From: Valencia hispanica
Taxonomy: Eukaryota > Chordata > Actinopteri > Cyprinodontiformes > Valenciidae
Reading direction: 5' to 3'
DNA: 64,000 bases
NCBI GenBank assembly: GCA_963556495.2
Contig: OY747705.1
Location: 29,718,501-29,782,500 of the forward strand
Positions within the stretch are counted from its first letter, which is position 1; the number at the start of each line of letters is the position of its first letter. Under the pieces are notes generated by a model. It worked only from the letters and a program-made list of their open reading frames with translations. It ran no database searches and was not told the DNA's origin. Positions 23,836-35,216 of this stretch are shown here, one piece after another. A program made the position numbers and the translations under genes.

Positions 23836-24310
23836 CATAAGTCATGCCCACCTACTTCTGTCAAAAAACATTGAGAGCAAATGGAGCGAGGTTATTTTCT
23901 GATCCTGTTTAAAATGTGCAATGGATTTAACATATTTCTGTTAATTTTAAAGACACGTTTTGATGTGGAGAAACTGCTAATTTTCGACATAAGGCAAAAC
24001 TTTCCCTAAGTTTTGGGTGAAAACATGAAGTGGACTACAATTGCTCATCTCAAAATTTACATCACCAAACCACACAAGGAGAAGAAGAAAAATGGCTGTG
24101 AGTTTAGCAAGCTTTGCATCCTTCTTCCAGAACAAAGGAAAGAGCATTTAAAGGGGAGAAAACCACAATAAATCTGGCCATGTGGAAAGTGGCAGCTATG
24201 CTGGGGGAGAAATAGTAGGTCGATTGAGAGCAAGCATGCGGGACAAGCTCTACAAGGCCTCAGTGAATATTTCAAGTGCTAGCTAATATTAGCTAAAGTG
24301 ACGTCATATA
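23836..24310 (+). repeat. Interspersed repeat family X, copy 1
   Basis: It shares a 450-base unit with 28345-31075 (interrupted) and, inverted, 57695-58330. Shared phrases include TTATTTTCTGATCC and GAGAAACTGCTAATTTTCGAC, then GAAAATGGC or GAAGAAAAATGGCTGTGAG, then GTGGAAAGTGGCAGCTATGC and GGGGGAGAAATAG. Probably a non-autonomous DNA element; ends not resolved. Confidence 0.65.
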
Positions 24311-24479
24311 TGCGAATTCTGATTTGAAGTCTTTTTTTTTAAATACAATTTTTACAAGCAAAAAAATCACAAATCACATGATGAACACAGTGGAAACGCA
24401 CATCGTCAGTTATCATTTAAATCGAGGTACAGCATATTTGTGATTCAGGAAGTAAGGCAAAGTGGACCAGAAAATAACT

Positions 24480-24700
24480 TTTATCGCTTCATTAACTTTA
24501 GGCGCGTTTCCACTATCAGAACTTAAGGGTAATTTGACCGGACCTTCCCGATATGCGAGTGTCTCCACTACACTGGGCCAGGCCGACAGGGCCATTTCAG
24601 GAAACAGAGTACCTGTTAGGGGTATGTTCTCGGAATGGTCTGATCGAGTCACTCAGCGGGAGCTGTGGTTAAGTCCCGCTGATTGGTTGTAATTCAGAGG
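24480..24700. repeat. Probable MITE fragment
   Basis: It begins GGCGCGTTTCCACTATCAGA, a phrase frequent in fish repeats. No second terminal repeat located, so the extent is uncertain. Confidence 0.3.
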
Positions 24701-26990
24701 GAAATTAGCAGACATCGCCAAAAATAAGGAGAGTTGCTGGTGAAGCAGTTTATAACAACAGCAAACAGAAACACACTATGGGCACTATATTTGTGTACCG
24801 AGTTTCAAAATCCTCGGTCTAAGCATAGCTTGGGCACCACAGCCCAGCCCTCTTTTAAAACAATGTGGTAAAATAAGGACTTTTTCAAAGTAAAGCATTA
24901 CACTTCCTGTTATCAGGGGGGCGGTACTCGAGTGATGTCAGCATTTGATCATTGGTTTTTCAATGGGGATTTCAGGGATTCGATTTTGTGGCATGCAATT
25001 AAAGTTTGAGGCCTGTTCACACCCTTTCAACATTAATGAAAGGTCAGGATTTTTGATAAGTTTAGATCCCAGGACGTTATGAGCAAGGTCGATAATTTCC
25101 AAGCCCATTGATCAAATGCAGAGGCAAAAAAAGGCCATGGGGATGAAAATCCAAGATGGGCAACTTCCTGTTTGTTGTAGACCATGGGTGCAAGAGAGAT
25201 TTGAGTAGCTCTTGGAAAGTTCTAAAAGTGCACAAAATTTCATACCTCTACAATAAACTAAGCTAAATGAGGGTGTTTTGAATATTTCTAATATAAACTA
25301 CAAGATGAACATGCAGTCTGCCATTGTTGTTGTGTTTGGGGTTGTAGGTCAGGTTTGAGATTGGGCTAATATATCAGCATTTTCGAAAGAGGCATTTTTG
25401 CTTTCCACAGGACTTTGCAAGGGTAACATTTTCACCCTGGAACCTATTTTAGAACAACTAAAATGTTAAAAGTCCTAAAACACAATTTACCTGTGAATGT
25501 GGAGCACAGACGGTTAAAAACGTTCCTGGTTTAGAAAAAAGAAAATCCTGTGTGGACAGGGCTTAATGCTTTTCAGAAACATATATTTATCCGTAAATGT
25601 TTCTGTTAGGAAGCACTAAGTTCTTCTTTAACTGCACTACATTAATTGTAGACTGTGGATGTATTGTGAACATGCTGTGTGCGAAAGTTAAAATGTTTGT
25701 TACCATAAGGGTTTGTCTCTGTGGCAGCCATCTTGTTGTAGCTAAAGAGGAAGGCTGCCTTATTGGGCGATTCTATTTACCTCGGAAGTTGGAACTGGGA
25801 ATGACGTCACACCCGAGTTGCGAGCGTTCCAGTTAACAAAGTCGGAGAAGTCGGGATTTCAACTTGGCGACGCCCAAGAAAGCAGCAATTGTTTGTAGTA
25901 TTTCGTACAAACATTGTGTTGTTGTACGCTTTACATTCCAGATGCAAATATCACTTTTGATTTGTTCAATGAGGAGTTGCATGCACTACATGTAACATTG
26001 ATTTTAAACGCACTTTTACAAGTGTGTTGTATAAAATAAGCACGTTTACCACACAACAACAACAACAACTTACTGTTGTTGACGAGCTGAGTGGCCATTT
26101 TGAAACTAAAAGTCGGAGCAAAAAAAAATCACAGACTTTCCGAGTGAGAAGTCCGACTTCGGGGGGTCATTCCACTTGATTTTTCCCACTCGGAAGTCGG
26201 AGTTTCAGTACAAGAAATTAAGAGAATAAACGACTTGTAAATTGTGTGTGTTGTATGTTTGCCATTTCATTATTGAAAATTAATTGTTAATGGAAATGTG
26301 AAAGTTGAACTTTGTTGTTATTCTTTTTGGAGGGCTGAGGTGATTGGGCAATTTGAATTCAGAAAGCGGGGTTTTAAGGTTGTATACTGTATAAAGGTGG
26401 TCTCCTGGATGTGGCAGGTAGAGTGGGAGAGACATGGATGGATTGCCATTTTGAAAGTTGCTGTTTTCTCTGACCAGCAGAAAATAAACTGGCTTCTTTT
26501 GTTGTTCAATCAAGTCAGCGTGATCCCTCCTTTTTCCACATTACACCTCTCTGCGTGACAGTTTCAAATGAAAGATCACTCAGTTGATATTGTCTGGCTG
26601 AGTACCTGAGCAGCAGTAAAAGAGAAAAATATTTTCACTTAATGAAAATACATTTCTTCAAAGGTCTTTGAAAGAAGGATAAAAATACCAAAAACGAATC
26701 GTAAAGTGCAAAATGAAATTAAATGTAGAGTGATGACAGGTTGACATTAAGCAAACTAGGACATATAAGACATTGTTGGAGGTTTAACATCAGTCTACAG
26801 TCATCTGTTGTCTGTACCAACTCAACCTTGAGTGTGTTTCTAGCAGCTCTTTGGAGGAGGGAGGCAAGATACACAAACAACATAACAAAATCCCCTTTAT
26901 TGATTATAGACAAAGAATAATTACCGAGTTCTTAGTAAGGAAATAGGTTTAGATTTTTTGGAGTATTCAGTATGCTTTACTTTCATCCCA
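24701..26990. other. Spacer before copy C
   Basis: I looked for a signal-peptide exon and a second exon like 8214-8550 of copy B and found none here. Mostly repeat-derived AT-rich DNA, including the element at 25765-26215. Confidence 0.4.
25765..26215. mobile_element. Inverted-repeat element with TCGGAAGT ends
   Basis: CTCGGAAGTTGGAACTGGGA near 25780 and CCCACTCGGAAGTCGGAGTT near 26185 flank GTCGGAGAAGTCGGG and GAGAAGTCCGACTTCGG inner repeats. Its structure suggests a MITE. The target-site duplication was not resolved. Confidence 0.4.
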
Positions 26991-26999
26991 TGAATGAAG

Positions 27000-27089
27000 A
27001 TGCTGTCTTTCTTGACAAAACCGGAGTGTGATCCAGTGTTCAAGAGGTTTCTTAGCAAGCTCGTGAGGGAAGTGTACAGAGCTGGTGAG
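27000..27089 (+). pseudogene. Copy C exon like copy B third coding exon
   Basis: 30 codons with PECDPVFKRFLSKLVREVYR and donor GTAAGT. The expected acceptor is absent. An in-frame TGA lies just upstream (26991-26993), so the exon must start at or after about 26994. Confidence 0.65.
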
Positions 27090-27279
27090 GTAAGTCAGGA
27101 TTTTATAGCTTCATCGTGCTGGATTTTTTTTTTTTTTTTTGTAACAATGTTTCTGGAGTCAAGTTGTTGCCTTTTGCAAATATACTGCCAATTGTTTTTT
27201 TGTTTTTGTTTGTTTAATAAATGTCTGGTAAACAGCATAAAAGAATAAGCCATTTTTTATGCACTTTTCTCTTACTCAG

Positions 27280-27489
27280 CCCACAACCTTCAATAACATT
27301 TACATTGCCAAAATCAAGATGTCAGGACCAGCTATGGCCAATATTCAGTCGTTTCTGGATGGTGAAGACAACTGGAGAACAGGGGCTCTGGATGATGCTC
27401 TCGGTGGCATGCTACTGGAAATCAAACCTCAAAATTTTTTCACCAATTTTGAATTCTTGACTGGAGTGGATCTTGGCCCAATCTTAACA
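27280..27489 (+). pseudogene. Copy C exon like copy B fourth coding exon
   Basis: 70 codons, phase 0. Conserved GEDNWRTGALDDALGGML, but the block [12 protein letters not shown] of copy B is replaced by FTNFEFLTGVDLGP, losing the family's Trp pair. Confidence 0.8.
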
Positions 27490-28344
27490 GTAAGCTGAAT
27501 AATGAATTCATAGTTAATTTTTAAGCCAACTTAAAGAGCAACTCACTCCCAAATCAACTTTTTTTTGCTGATAAACTGTATAAATGAGTGTCTAATAGTG
27601 CTGTCTACATGTCTGATCATTATTTTTGGTATTTAGTACATTTTAGTAAGAATATGCATTTTTTACCAAAAACCATCAGTATAGCGCTCTCTTCAGGTTA
27701 AAACTCTACACTGCACTTGAATTTGAATTGGGCATTGCTACTGGCTCAGTCAATAGAGCTGACGTCAGCCCTGCCCTGCGGAATATAAAAGAAGCCGAGT
27801 CTCCACCCATGCCTCCTCCACAGAACCTCCCTCCCTTTCCTCTCTTTGCTCTGGTGAAAGAAGATCCCAGCGAGCGTGCGTGCGATTCGCAGCCCTGTGG
27901 CTGTGCAGTGTGACGTGCTCCCCGACAGTTTATTTAGTGCTAATCTGCTTGTGACAGTCTATGCTTGTGCTACGTTGGCTTTCGGTGCATCCTGCTGGAG
28001 CGAGATGTCGTGCAGTCTGACCCACTGAAATCTTGGGCCGTTCAGTGTGGCACACCTCTGGAGCTCGGTGGACCTAGCAGTGTGGCATGAAGCAGTCCTT
28101 TGAGACAGCCAAAAAACGCACAGTGTGAACCCGGCATCTATTGGTCTCCATCTTTCTCGCTGTCTGTGTATTTGTGCCACTGGAGTAGCTGGAGGAGCGG
28201 TAGCTGCTCCCAACATGTCGATCACAGCCCATACCACACCCAGTCCTCTCCCCCCGCGAGTTCGCTAGTCTGCAAGGCACACCTCCTGCTGGCGCATGGG
28301 GAGCCTAAGTCACGGCCTTCTACTACCGGTCCATGGATACCCTA
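27490..28344. repeat. Repeat-derived intron segment of copy C
   Basis: It begins near TTAAAGAGCAACTCACTCCC, a common fish repeat start. A GC-rich stretch with GAATATAAAAG at 27780-27790 looks like a promoter of a mobile element. No coding capacity is supported. Confidence 0.4.
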
Positions 28345-28694
28345 CTGCCAAAAAAATGAATGAGAGTCAGTGGAGCGATAAGTTATTTTCTGATCCCATT
28401 TGAAATGCATCATGGATTGAACACATGATGTCCGTGAATTTTAAATACACATTTTGATGCAGAGAAAATGCTAATTTTCGACCGGCAGCAAAAGTTACTG
28501 CTGCTGTGTAAAAACACTTATGGTGCGTTCACGTCAGTTGCGACAAAATTACATGTAAAGTCTACGGTTGAGTCCGTCAGAGGTCCGTCAGAGTCTCTGC
28601 GGTGCGTTGTGTGCATTGGCTCCATCAACTTTTCAAGCGTTACCTGCGTTTCAAGCGGCAACGTAGCAAACGCAAGCAACGCAGGAGTTCAGCT

Positions 28695-29774
28695 CAGTGT
28701 TGCCAACTGTATCCGACAGAAAGTAGCTGAAGTTGCCCCAAAAAGTCGCTAGATGTCGCCAGATGATGTCATACGCTATTTTGCATAATGATGATGTCAT
28801 CATGTGATGACGAATGAAACAGAAAGGAGGAAATAATTATATTTAGATTAGGATTTTGTCATACAGGGTTAAACAATACATTTTTTAAACTGGGGAAAGA
28901 TGCTACAGGGAAATGTGACTTTTGTCGTCAAGAAGAGACTGTGGAACATGTTATATTATTTTGCCTTTAGTACAATGTTGAGAAAACTGGTACAAAATTT
29001 ACAAGATATCAAATTCCAACTGGATATCAAAGACCTTTTAGACAAAATTTAAAGTTCTGGAAAAAAATTTAATTAATTAATTTAATAAAAAACTGGAATT
29101 AAGGCAGAAGCTTGTCTGTACTGCTGCATCGGCATCTCACACCTGTGGTGCATTCAAGGAACGTTCAAAACGTATGGTGAGTTCAAAAACGTAGGAGATT
29201 TAAAACTTATGACCAAAAAAACCCCACTGAAAATATCATAAGCAATATACTTCTGTTTAATGGCGGTTGGCAAGAAACATTTGATGCATGCTAAATATGC
29301 CCTACTTTACAAAGTACTAAAAAACAAACATCTATATTCTATTAATTTAATCTTCTTGAGATATCTCAGCAAATGTATGTTTCAGAACTTTAATTTTTTT
29401 TAAAGGTCTTTGATGTCCAGTTGCAATTTGATATCTTGTCAATTTTTTAGGCTACCAGGTTTCTCAACAGTTTACTTCAGGCAAAATAATAGAACATGTT
29501 CCACAGTCTCTTCTTGAAGACAGAAGTCACATTTCCCTGTAGCATGTTTCCCCAGTTTAAACAATGTATTATTTAAATAATGTTTAAATAATGTATTATT
29601 TAACCTGTATGATCAAATCCTAATCTAAATATAATTTTTCCCTCCTTTGTTTCAATCGTCATCACGTGATGGCATCATCATTATGCAAATTAGCGTATGA
29701 AGTCATCTGGCGACATCTAGCGACTTTCTGGGGCAACTTCAGCTATTTTCTGCTGGAGACAGTTGGCAACACTG
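28695..29774. mobile_element. Foldback hAT-like element
   Basis: It opens CAGTGTTGCCAACTG and closes CAGTTGGCAACACTG. The left arm (28695 to about 29060) is the inverted copy of the right arm (about 29395-29774), so two 3' halves face each other. No matching 8-base target duplication is seen, consistent with rearrangement after insertion. Confidence 0.7.
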
Positions 29775-29793
29775 GATAAGTTGGAAGCGTTGC

Positions 29794-30792
29794 CAGTGTT
29801 GCCAACTTAGCGACTTTGTCGCTATTTCTAACGACTTTTCAGACCCCTTAACGACTTTTTTTTCCAAAAAGCGCCTAGCGACAAATCTAGCGACATTTCT
29901 GACCACCCTTAGCTACTTTCTGTGAAACTTTGTCGCCGATATTTGCTGCATTTTAGAGACCCAGCTTCATCCTTCCCGTCGCTCAGAAAGGGAATGATCT
30001 ACGCATGTGTACACAGCATGATCACACTATGTCGACTGACCAATCATAAACCTTTTTCGGTTCATTTCACCCACTCACAAACAAAGTTGTTTTGTAGTTA
30101 ATGTAAATTAAAAAGTAAAAAATAAGTCTGAATGTATATAAAACCGATCTTTCAACTGGAATTAAGGCAGAAGCTTGTCTGTATTACGCTGCATCTCACA
30201 CCTGTGGTGCATTCAAGGAACGTTCAAAACGTATGGTGAGTTCAAAAACGTAGGACATTTCAAACTTATGACAAAAAACCTACTGAAAATAATATAAGCA
30301 ATAAAATTCTGTTTAATGGCGGTTGGCAAGAAACATTTGATGCATGCTAAATATGCCCTACTTATTTTTACAAAGTACTAAAAAACAAACAACTATATTC
30401 TCTCTATTAATTTAATCTTCTTAAGATATCTCAGCAAATGTATGTTTCAGAACTTTATATTTTTAAAAAAGGTCTTTGATGTCCAGTTGCAATTTGATAT
30501 CTTGTCATTTTTGTAGGCTACCAGGTTTCTCAACAATATACTTCAGGCAAAATAATATAACATGTTCCACAGTCTCTTTGTGAAGACAGATGTCACATTT
30601 CCCTGTAGCATGTTTCCCCAGTTTAAATAATGTATTGTTTAACCCTGTATGACAAAATCCTAATCTAATACTAATAAAACTAATCGGCATCACATGATGA
30701 CATCATCATTATGCAAATTATCGCATTACGTCATCTAGCGACTTTCTGGGGCAATTTCAGCTACTTTCTGTCAGAGAAAGTGGGCAACACTG
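29794..30792. mobile_element. hAT-like element with perfect 8-bp target duplication
   Basis: Ends CAGTGTTGCCAACTTAGCG and GGGCAACACTG, flanked by AGCGTTGC on both sides (29786-29793 and 30793-30800). Inside, on the minus strand, 30505-30693 encodes a LINE-type zinc finger (CDICLHKETVEHVILFC). Confidence 0.85.
30505..30693 (-). pseudogene. LINE reverse-transcriptase C-terminal zinc-finger fragment
   Basis: The peptide has RLGFCHTGLNNTLFKLGKH, then CDIC-x4-ETVEHVILFC, the Cys/His pattern found after the reverse transcriptase of several LINE clades. The related stretch occurs in the foldback copies at 28850-29000 (+) and 29480-29600 (-). It seems to be host-LINE sequence carried within the hAT family. 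Confidence 0.55.
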
Positions 30793-31607
30793 AGCGTTGC
30801 CTGACGCAGACAAAGTGTGCGGTGTGATCGCACCATTAGTAGACTACAACTGAAGAAGGAGAAAAATGGCCGTGAGATTAGCTGGCTTCACCTCCTTCCT
30901 CCAGAACGAAGGAAGGAGCATTAAACGTGGAGAAAACCACCACAAATGTGGAAAGTGGCAGCTATGCTGGGGGAGAAATAGTCTGTTGAGTGAGAGCTAG
31001 CATGCAGCTCCACAAGGTCTCTGAGTACTTTTAAGTGCTAGCTGGTGCTATCTAGCTTGAGCTCCGTGACGTTGTGATTCCTTCCATTAAATTTACAAAA
31101 ACAGCAAACATTTGAATTTGATTTGATTTTAAGTTATTTGAGGTCTGAGAAGACTACTTATCTCTCTTTTTCTGGAAGTAAATGCTAAAAATTAAATTTT
31201 ATTGAGAATTTAGGATAAATGTAATTTCTTTTTGTTTACAAAAAGAACATGTTCTTTTTACAAAAATTTGCCATTGTCTCTTTTTTTTCTCCAGAGCTGT
31301 AGTGATGTGAAAAAGTATTTGGTCTATTACATAAATATTCTTTCTGGGGTTTTTTTGTCAAATTTTTTTTTACATCAGTCTAATGCTGATTTCAAAACAA
31401 GAGAAGCTGAGTAAAAGCTAAATGCATTTGTCAAATGATTTAATTTAATAAAGGAAAAATAAGCTATCAAAACTAACCTGCAGTTTTGTGACAAGCTATT
31501 AACCTGTAATTCAGCTAATAGATGTTATCAGCCTTCATATGAATTTTTGTTTCATATGGGAGGAATTTTCCTTCTTGTTTAACTAGTTTTATTCTTCTCT
31601 GTTACAG

Positions 31608-31748
31608 ATTGGGTCGTTTTTTGTAATTTGCTTACTTATTCTTCGCATCCAGATGTGGCCAAGAGTCTCCTGGTTCAAGCTGTTCACAACAATGTTTGCA
31701 ATTTCTTTCCTTTTCAGTATTCCTTGGAACTGGCTTTATCTGTACAAG
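31608..31748 (+). pseudogene. Copy C exon with TM1 and TM2
   Basis: 47 codons, the same length as in copy B. Two hydrophobic segments, FFVICLLILRIQMW and FAISFLFSIPWNWLYLYK, with the WNW..LYK signature. The acceptor is TGTTACAG. Confidence 0.82.
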
Positions 31749-31832
31749 GTGAAAAGGAACTTGTTCATTTCTTATTTAGTTTTCCTGTCATTTAGCAAAT
31801 AGAAATTTTGATTTCTTTTTATGTTTTATTAG

Positions 31833-31932
31833 GAGGCCTATGCGAAGCATCAAAGCAATATTATGAAGATGGAAATATTAGCTCACCGATGTGCGAGACT
31901 AAATCGTCTTGACTGGATAGGTAGTCTTGTAG
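31833..31932 (+). pseudogene. Copy C exon like copy B sixth coding exon
   Basis: 100 nt ending in phase 1. It encodes YAKHQSNIMKMEILAHRC and LDWIGSLV. Length and phase are identical to copy B. Confidence 0.8.
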
Positions 31933-33859
31933 GTAGGCCAGAAAGAACTAAGCATGAACACAGATTTAGATCTTTTTTTGACTGAAAATCAACATCAGTG
32001 GTAACCCTCCTTACTCTCATTTTTTGAGCCTTCCTCAATGTTTAATTGGGGGAGGTGCCTTCTAGTGTGACCAACCATAGATGCTCAGCCAAGTCTGCCA
32101 GTGAGATACCACTCAAGTGCTTACAAAGGAAAGCATTCAACCTTTATATTATGAGACTCCATGCCGGGCATTCCTGGTTTTTTACCCTTTGAAAGTCAAA
32201 GAAGATTTACTTTAACAATTGAAACACATACTGTAAAATTGGAACCATCCAGAACTTTCCCATAGACTTCCTGACCTTCCTCTGTCGTTAAAATGTGTCA
32301 CTTGGACAAAACAATGGTCGCTGTTCCCTGTTTCCTGGTGCACACATTACTACAGAAGGTTTGGGGAGGAGCTTTTAAAATACACCACAGAAATACAGTA
32401 TATGATGAACTATGTGACACAAAAAAAAGAAGAATCTTAAAATGAATTTTTATTAAATTGTATGGGAAAAAGCTCAGCTGTTTCAGCATCTGAATAACCA
32501 AACATCAACTGTAGAAGTTAGAATGAAACATGAAAACCCACCAAAATTTACCGTTGTCCTACTGTTGAACACAAAATGAAAAATATTTTGCAAATAAAAC
32601 ACAATAACCTAAAATGGTTCAGCTAGTACTACAAACAAAGGTTAAATAAGTCCTACAGGGGCATTTTGGAAACACCACAAATTAACTCAAAGAACACTCC
32701 TATCATTGCCTTGCAGCAAGAAACTCATTGGTTTAAATCCTGGTCTGGATTTTATTGTATGGAGATAGCGTAAGTCCTCCCTGTGCATGTGTGGGTTCTC
32801 TCTGGGTACTCCACTTTGCTCTCACAGTCTTTGTTACCCTCCCTCACCCTCTCTCTCTCTTATATACACATTCAGACTAACAATAACCTGACAAAGTTAG
32901 TGCATCATCAAACAGCTCCACTACCAAAGACACTGGTAACTGGTACCCTAACCCACATAGGATCAATTTGTTGAATAATTGCATCTGCAGTGTGGCACAG
33001 GAGAAGCAACAATAGCAAATCTCTCAGTTGAAGAACATCACAGAACAAGGGTGCGCAACTCTGGTCCTCAAGAGCTACAATCCAGCAAATTTTTGATGCC
33101 TCCCTGCTCCAAAACAAATGTAAAGGCTGAATTTCCTCAACAAACATGTCATTCAGCCCTGTAAAGGCCTGGTTATTATCTGTAAATTTGACTCGTGTGT
33201 TGGAGAAGAGACACATTTTAAAGTTGCAAGATAGTAATGTAGCTTTCGAGGACTGGACTTAGACACACCTGAGTTAGAGAAAACAAATAAAGACACTGGT
33301 TCATGACAGTGTGCTTTTGAATACTAAACTAAGGGCCGATTCCTTAATTCCCACCCCAGTGTGATTAATACGTTTCCAAACACTGAGGTCACCAAATATA
33401 TTCAAATAACTTTTTTTGCCTAAAAGATTTAAGATTGAACTAGATTTCACTTAGTTGTAGGTCAGAAGAACTTCAACAAGTGTTTGATGTCTGTATTATC
33501 AGCTGCTTTGCAAACAGAATAAAAGCTCACAAAGAAAATGTTATATTCGGAGATATTACCCACAATTAAATAGTTTATTTGCAAAGTTTAGGTAGTAAGG
33601 ATGGCACAGGAATTTGGGATATTGCATTTTTATCATGTTTATATTTAATTTTATTTACAGTGTTTTATTTACAGTGTTTTTATTTACAGTGTTTTCTAAA
33701 TTGATTTCCTTTCATGTAATTTCTAAAAGGATAGTGCTTGGTTAAGAAAAACATAAAAATTGGCAAGCTTTTTTTCATTTGCAAAAAAAGAAAAATATAA
33801 ACCTTTATTTCTAAGCCTAATTCATATGGTTATTTCTGATTGTCTATTTTTATTTTCAG
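31933..33859. other. Copy C intron
   Basis: AT-rich. About 32700-32840 is an interspersed repeat fragment (GTGTGGGTTCTCTCTGGGTA). A triplicated 17-base motif TTTTATTTACAGTGT occurs at 33650-33690. No gene seen. Confidence 0.4.
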
Positions 33860-33957
33860 AGTGGCTCAGAACTACCTTGACACTTCAAGATGACCCATGT
33901 AAGGAATACATAAAAATCATTACAACTGACCCCCTCTTAGAGGTACCTCCAATCAAG
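33860..33957 (+). pseudogene. Copy C exon like copy B seventh coding exon
   Basis: 98 nt, [17 protein letters not shown], then PLLEVPPIK. The acceptor is TATTTTCAG and the donor GTAAAT. No lesion. Confidence 0.82.
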
Positions 33958-34952
33958 GTAAATTACTCATCTTGGTGAATATTGGAAGGCTAATTCCATG
34001 GTTGCTTGGTCTGAAATGATTTTCTGCTAGTGCTCAAAGTAGCATGCAATGTTTTACTTGCAAAAGGGCAACACTTTTACAGTTTTTTTAACCTGAGATA
34101 AGGTTGGAATTGGCCTTAAATGCTTTTATCATTCAGGCATCTATGCATGCATATAAAATATTTATTATTCATATACCTTATAAATATATAACATTTGTTA
34201 TGTTATCATTTACTGTTGAAGATTTGGGATTTTCAGGGTCAACATTTTAGGGCTGATCTTATTCTGCAACCAACAGTGACCACAAGGAGGTGCTGTAGAA
34301 GGAAAAAGCAAACGTTTCTCTCATATCAAGAAAGGAAGCATTTTTGCAGCATCCAGTGTTGCTATGGTGACTGTGCACTGGTGAATGTTTTGACCCCTTT
34401 TTTAAATTTTCAATGCTGTGCAATTATTTTGACTACACATACAAAAATGTGTAAAATAAAAAACGTGAATTTTAGTTTAAATTCATTTTATGGCATGTGG
34501 AGGCTAAAGGATGCTCATAATTCATGATTTTTCCCTTTCATAAACAGAAGTTTGCATATATTTAGAATTCGTAAGAACTACTGTGTGGAGGTCTCTAATT
34601 ATATTGGTTTCATAATGAAGGGAAAATAAACACTAAAATAAAACAGTCATGAAAATTCCAACATGTTCCTCATAATACTTAATACAATTTTAAAAAATGT
34701 TTTTCACAAACTTACTTGGCTATGGTCAAACAAAAACAATCTTATTTATACAGCTGTTTGTAGAATTCATGTAATAGGTATTCAATAATAATATTTTTTT
34801 TCTTCCATCCTTTATACTACACTGACACAGCCCTCATTGGTTAATTTTTACACTCAGTCCATACTAAGCAAGTCCGAAAACAACCGAATACCTCTCTTGC
34901 TACACATGAAGACAAAGTTTTATCCTGACACTCTTTCTTTTTCCCTTCTTAG
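33958..34952. other. Copy C intron
   Basis: AT-rich sequence with no recognisable repeat or gene. Confidence 0.35.
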
Positions 34953-35099
34953 GCATTTGTATACACATTTACAACCTTTATCTCAGAGCCACTGAAAGCC
35001 TTTGGAGAAGGAATAAGTGTTTTTTTTCAAGCACTCTTTAAAGACCTACCAGTTATCCTCTGGATACCAGTCCTCATTGCTGTCACACTGAGCTGCTCG
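34953..35099 (+). pseudogene. Copy C exon with TM3
   Basis: 49 codons, AFVYTFTTFISEPLKAFGEG, then LPVILWIPVLIAVTLSCS. It is diverged from copy B. About 118 bases downstream a second, copy-B-like version of this exon's 3' end appears (35217-35248). Confidence 0.82.
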
Positions 35100-35216
35100 G
35101 TAAAGATACGTCATCATGATTCTCACACATGCAAATACAGTAGATTTATCTGCAGTATGTCTCTTTACTTTTGTATGTGTTTACCTTTGTTTTCCCCCTC
35201 CATGTCTTGTCTCCAT

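Larger units (their letters stand above)
28521..30835. mobile_element. PIF/Harbinger-like MITE carrying two hAT insertions
   Basis: Terminal inverted repeat TGGTGCGTTCAC at the left and GTGTGATCGCACCA at the right, flanked by TTA on both sides (28518-28520 and 30836-30838), the 3-base target duplication of this superfamily. Most of its length is two nested hAT-type elements. Confidence 0.7.
28345..31075 (+). repeat. Family X, copy 2, interrupted by a Harbinger-like MITE
   Basis: The two halves 28345-28517 and 30839-31075 match 23836-24310. They are separated by the element at 28521-30835, which duplicated TTA. Confidence 0.65.

Noticed and set aside
27720..27950. TATA-containing GC-rich block that could be an alternative promoter for copy C
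   Set aside because: It lies downstream of copy C exons 27000-27489 and within repeat-derived DNA; more likely a mobile-element promoter. No exon follows it closely.
34195..34527. Open frame of 110 codons in a copy C intron
   Set aside because: No homology to other CLCC1 copies, no splice borders and ordinary AT-rich composition.
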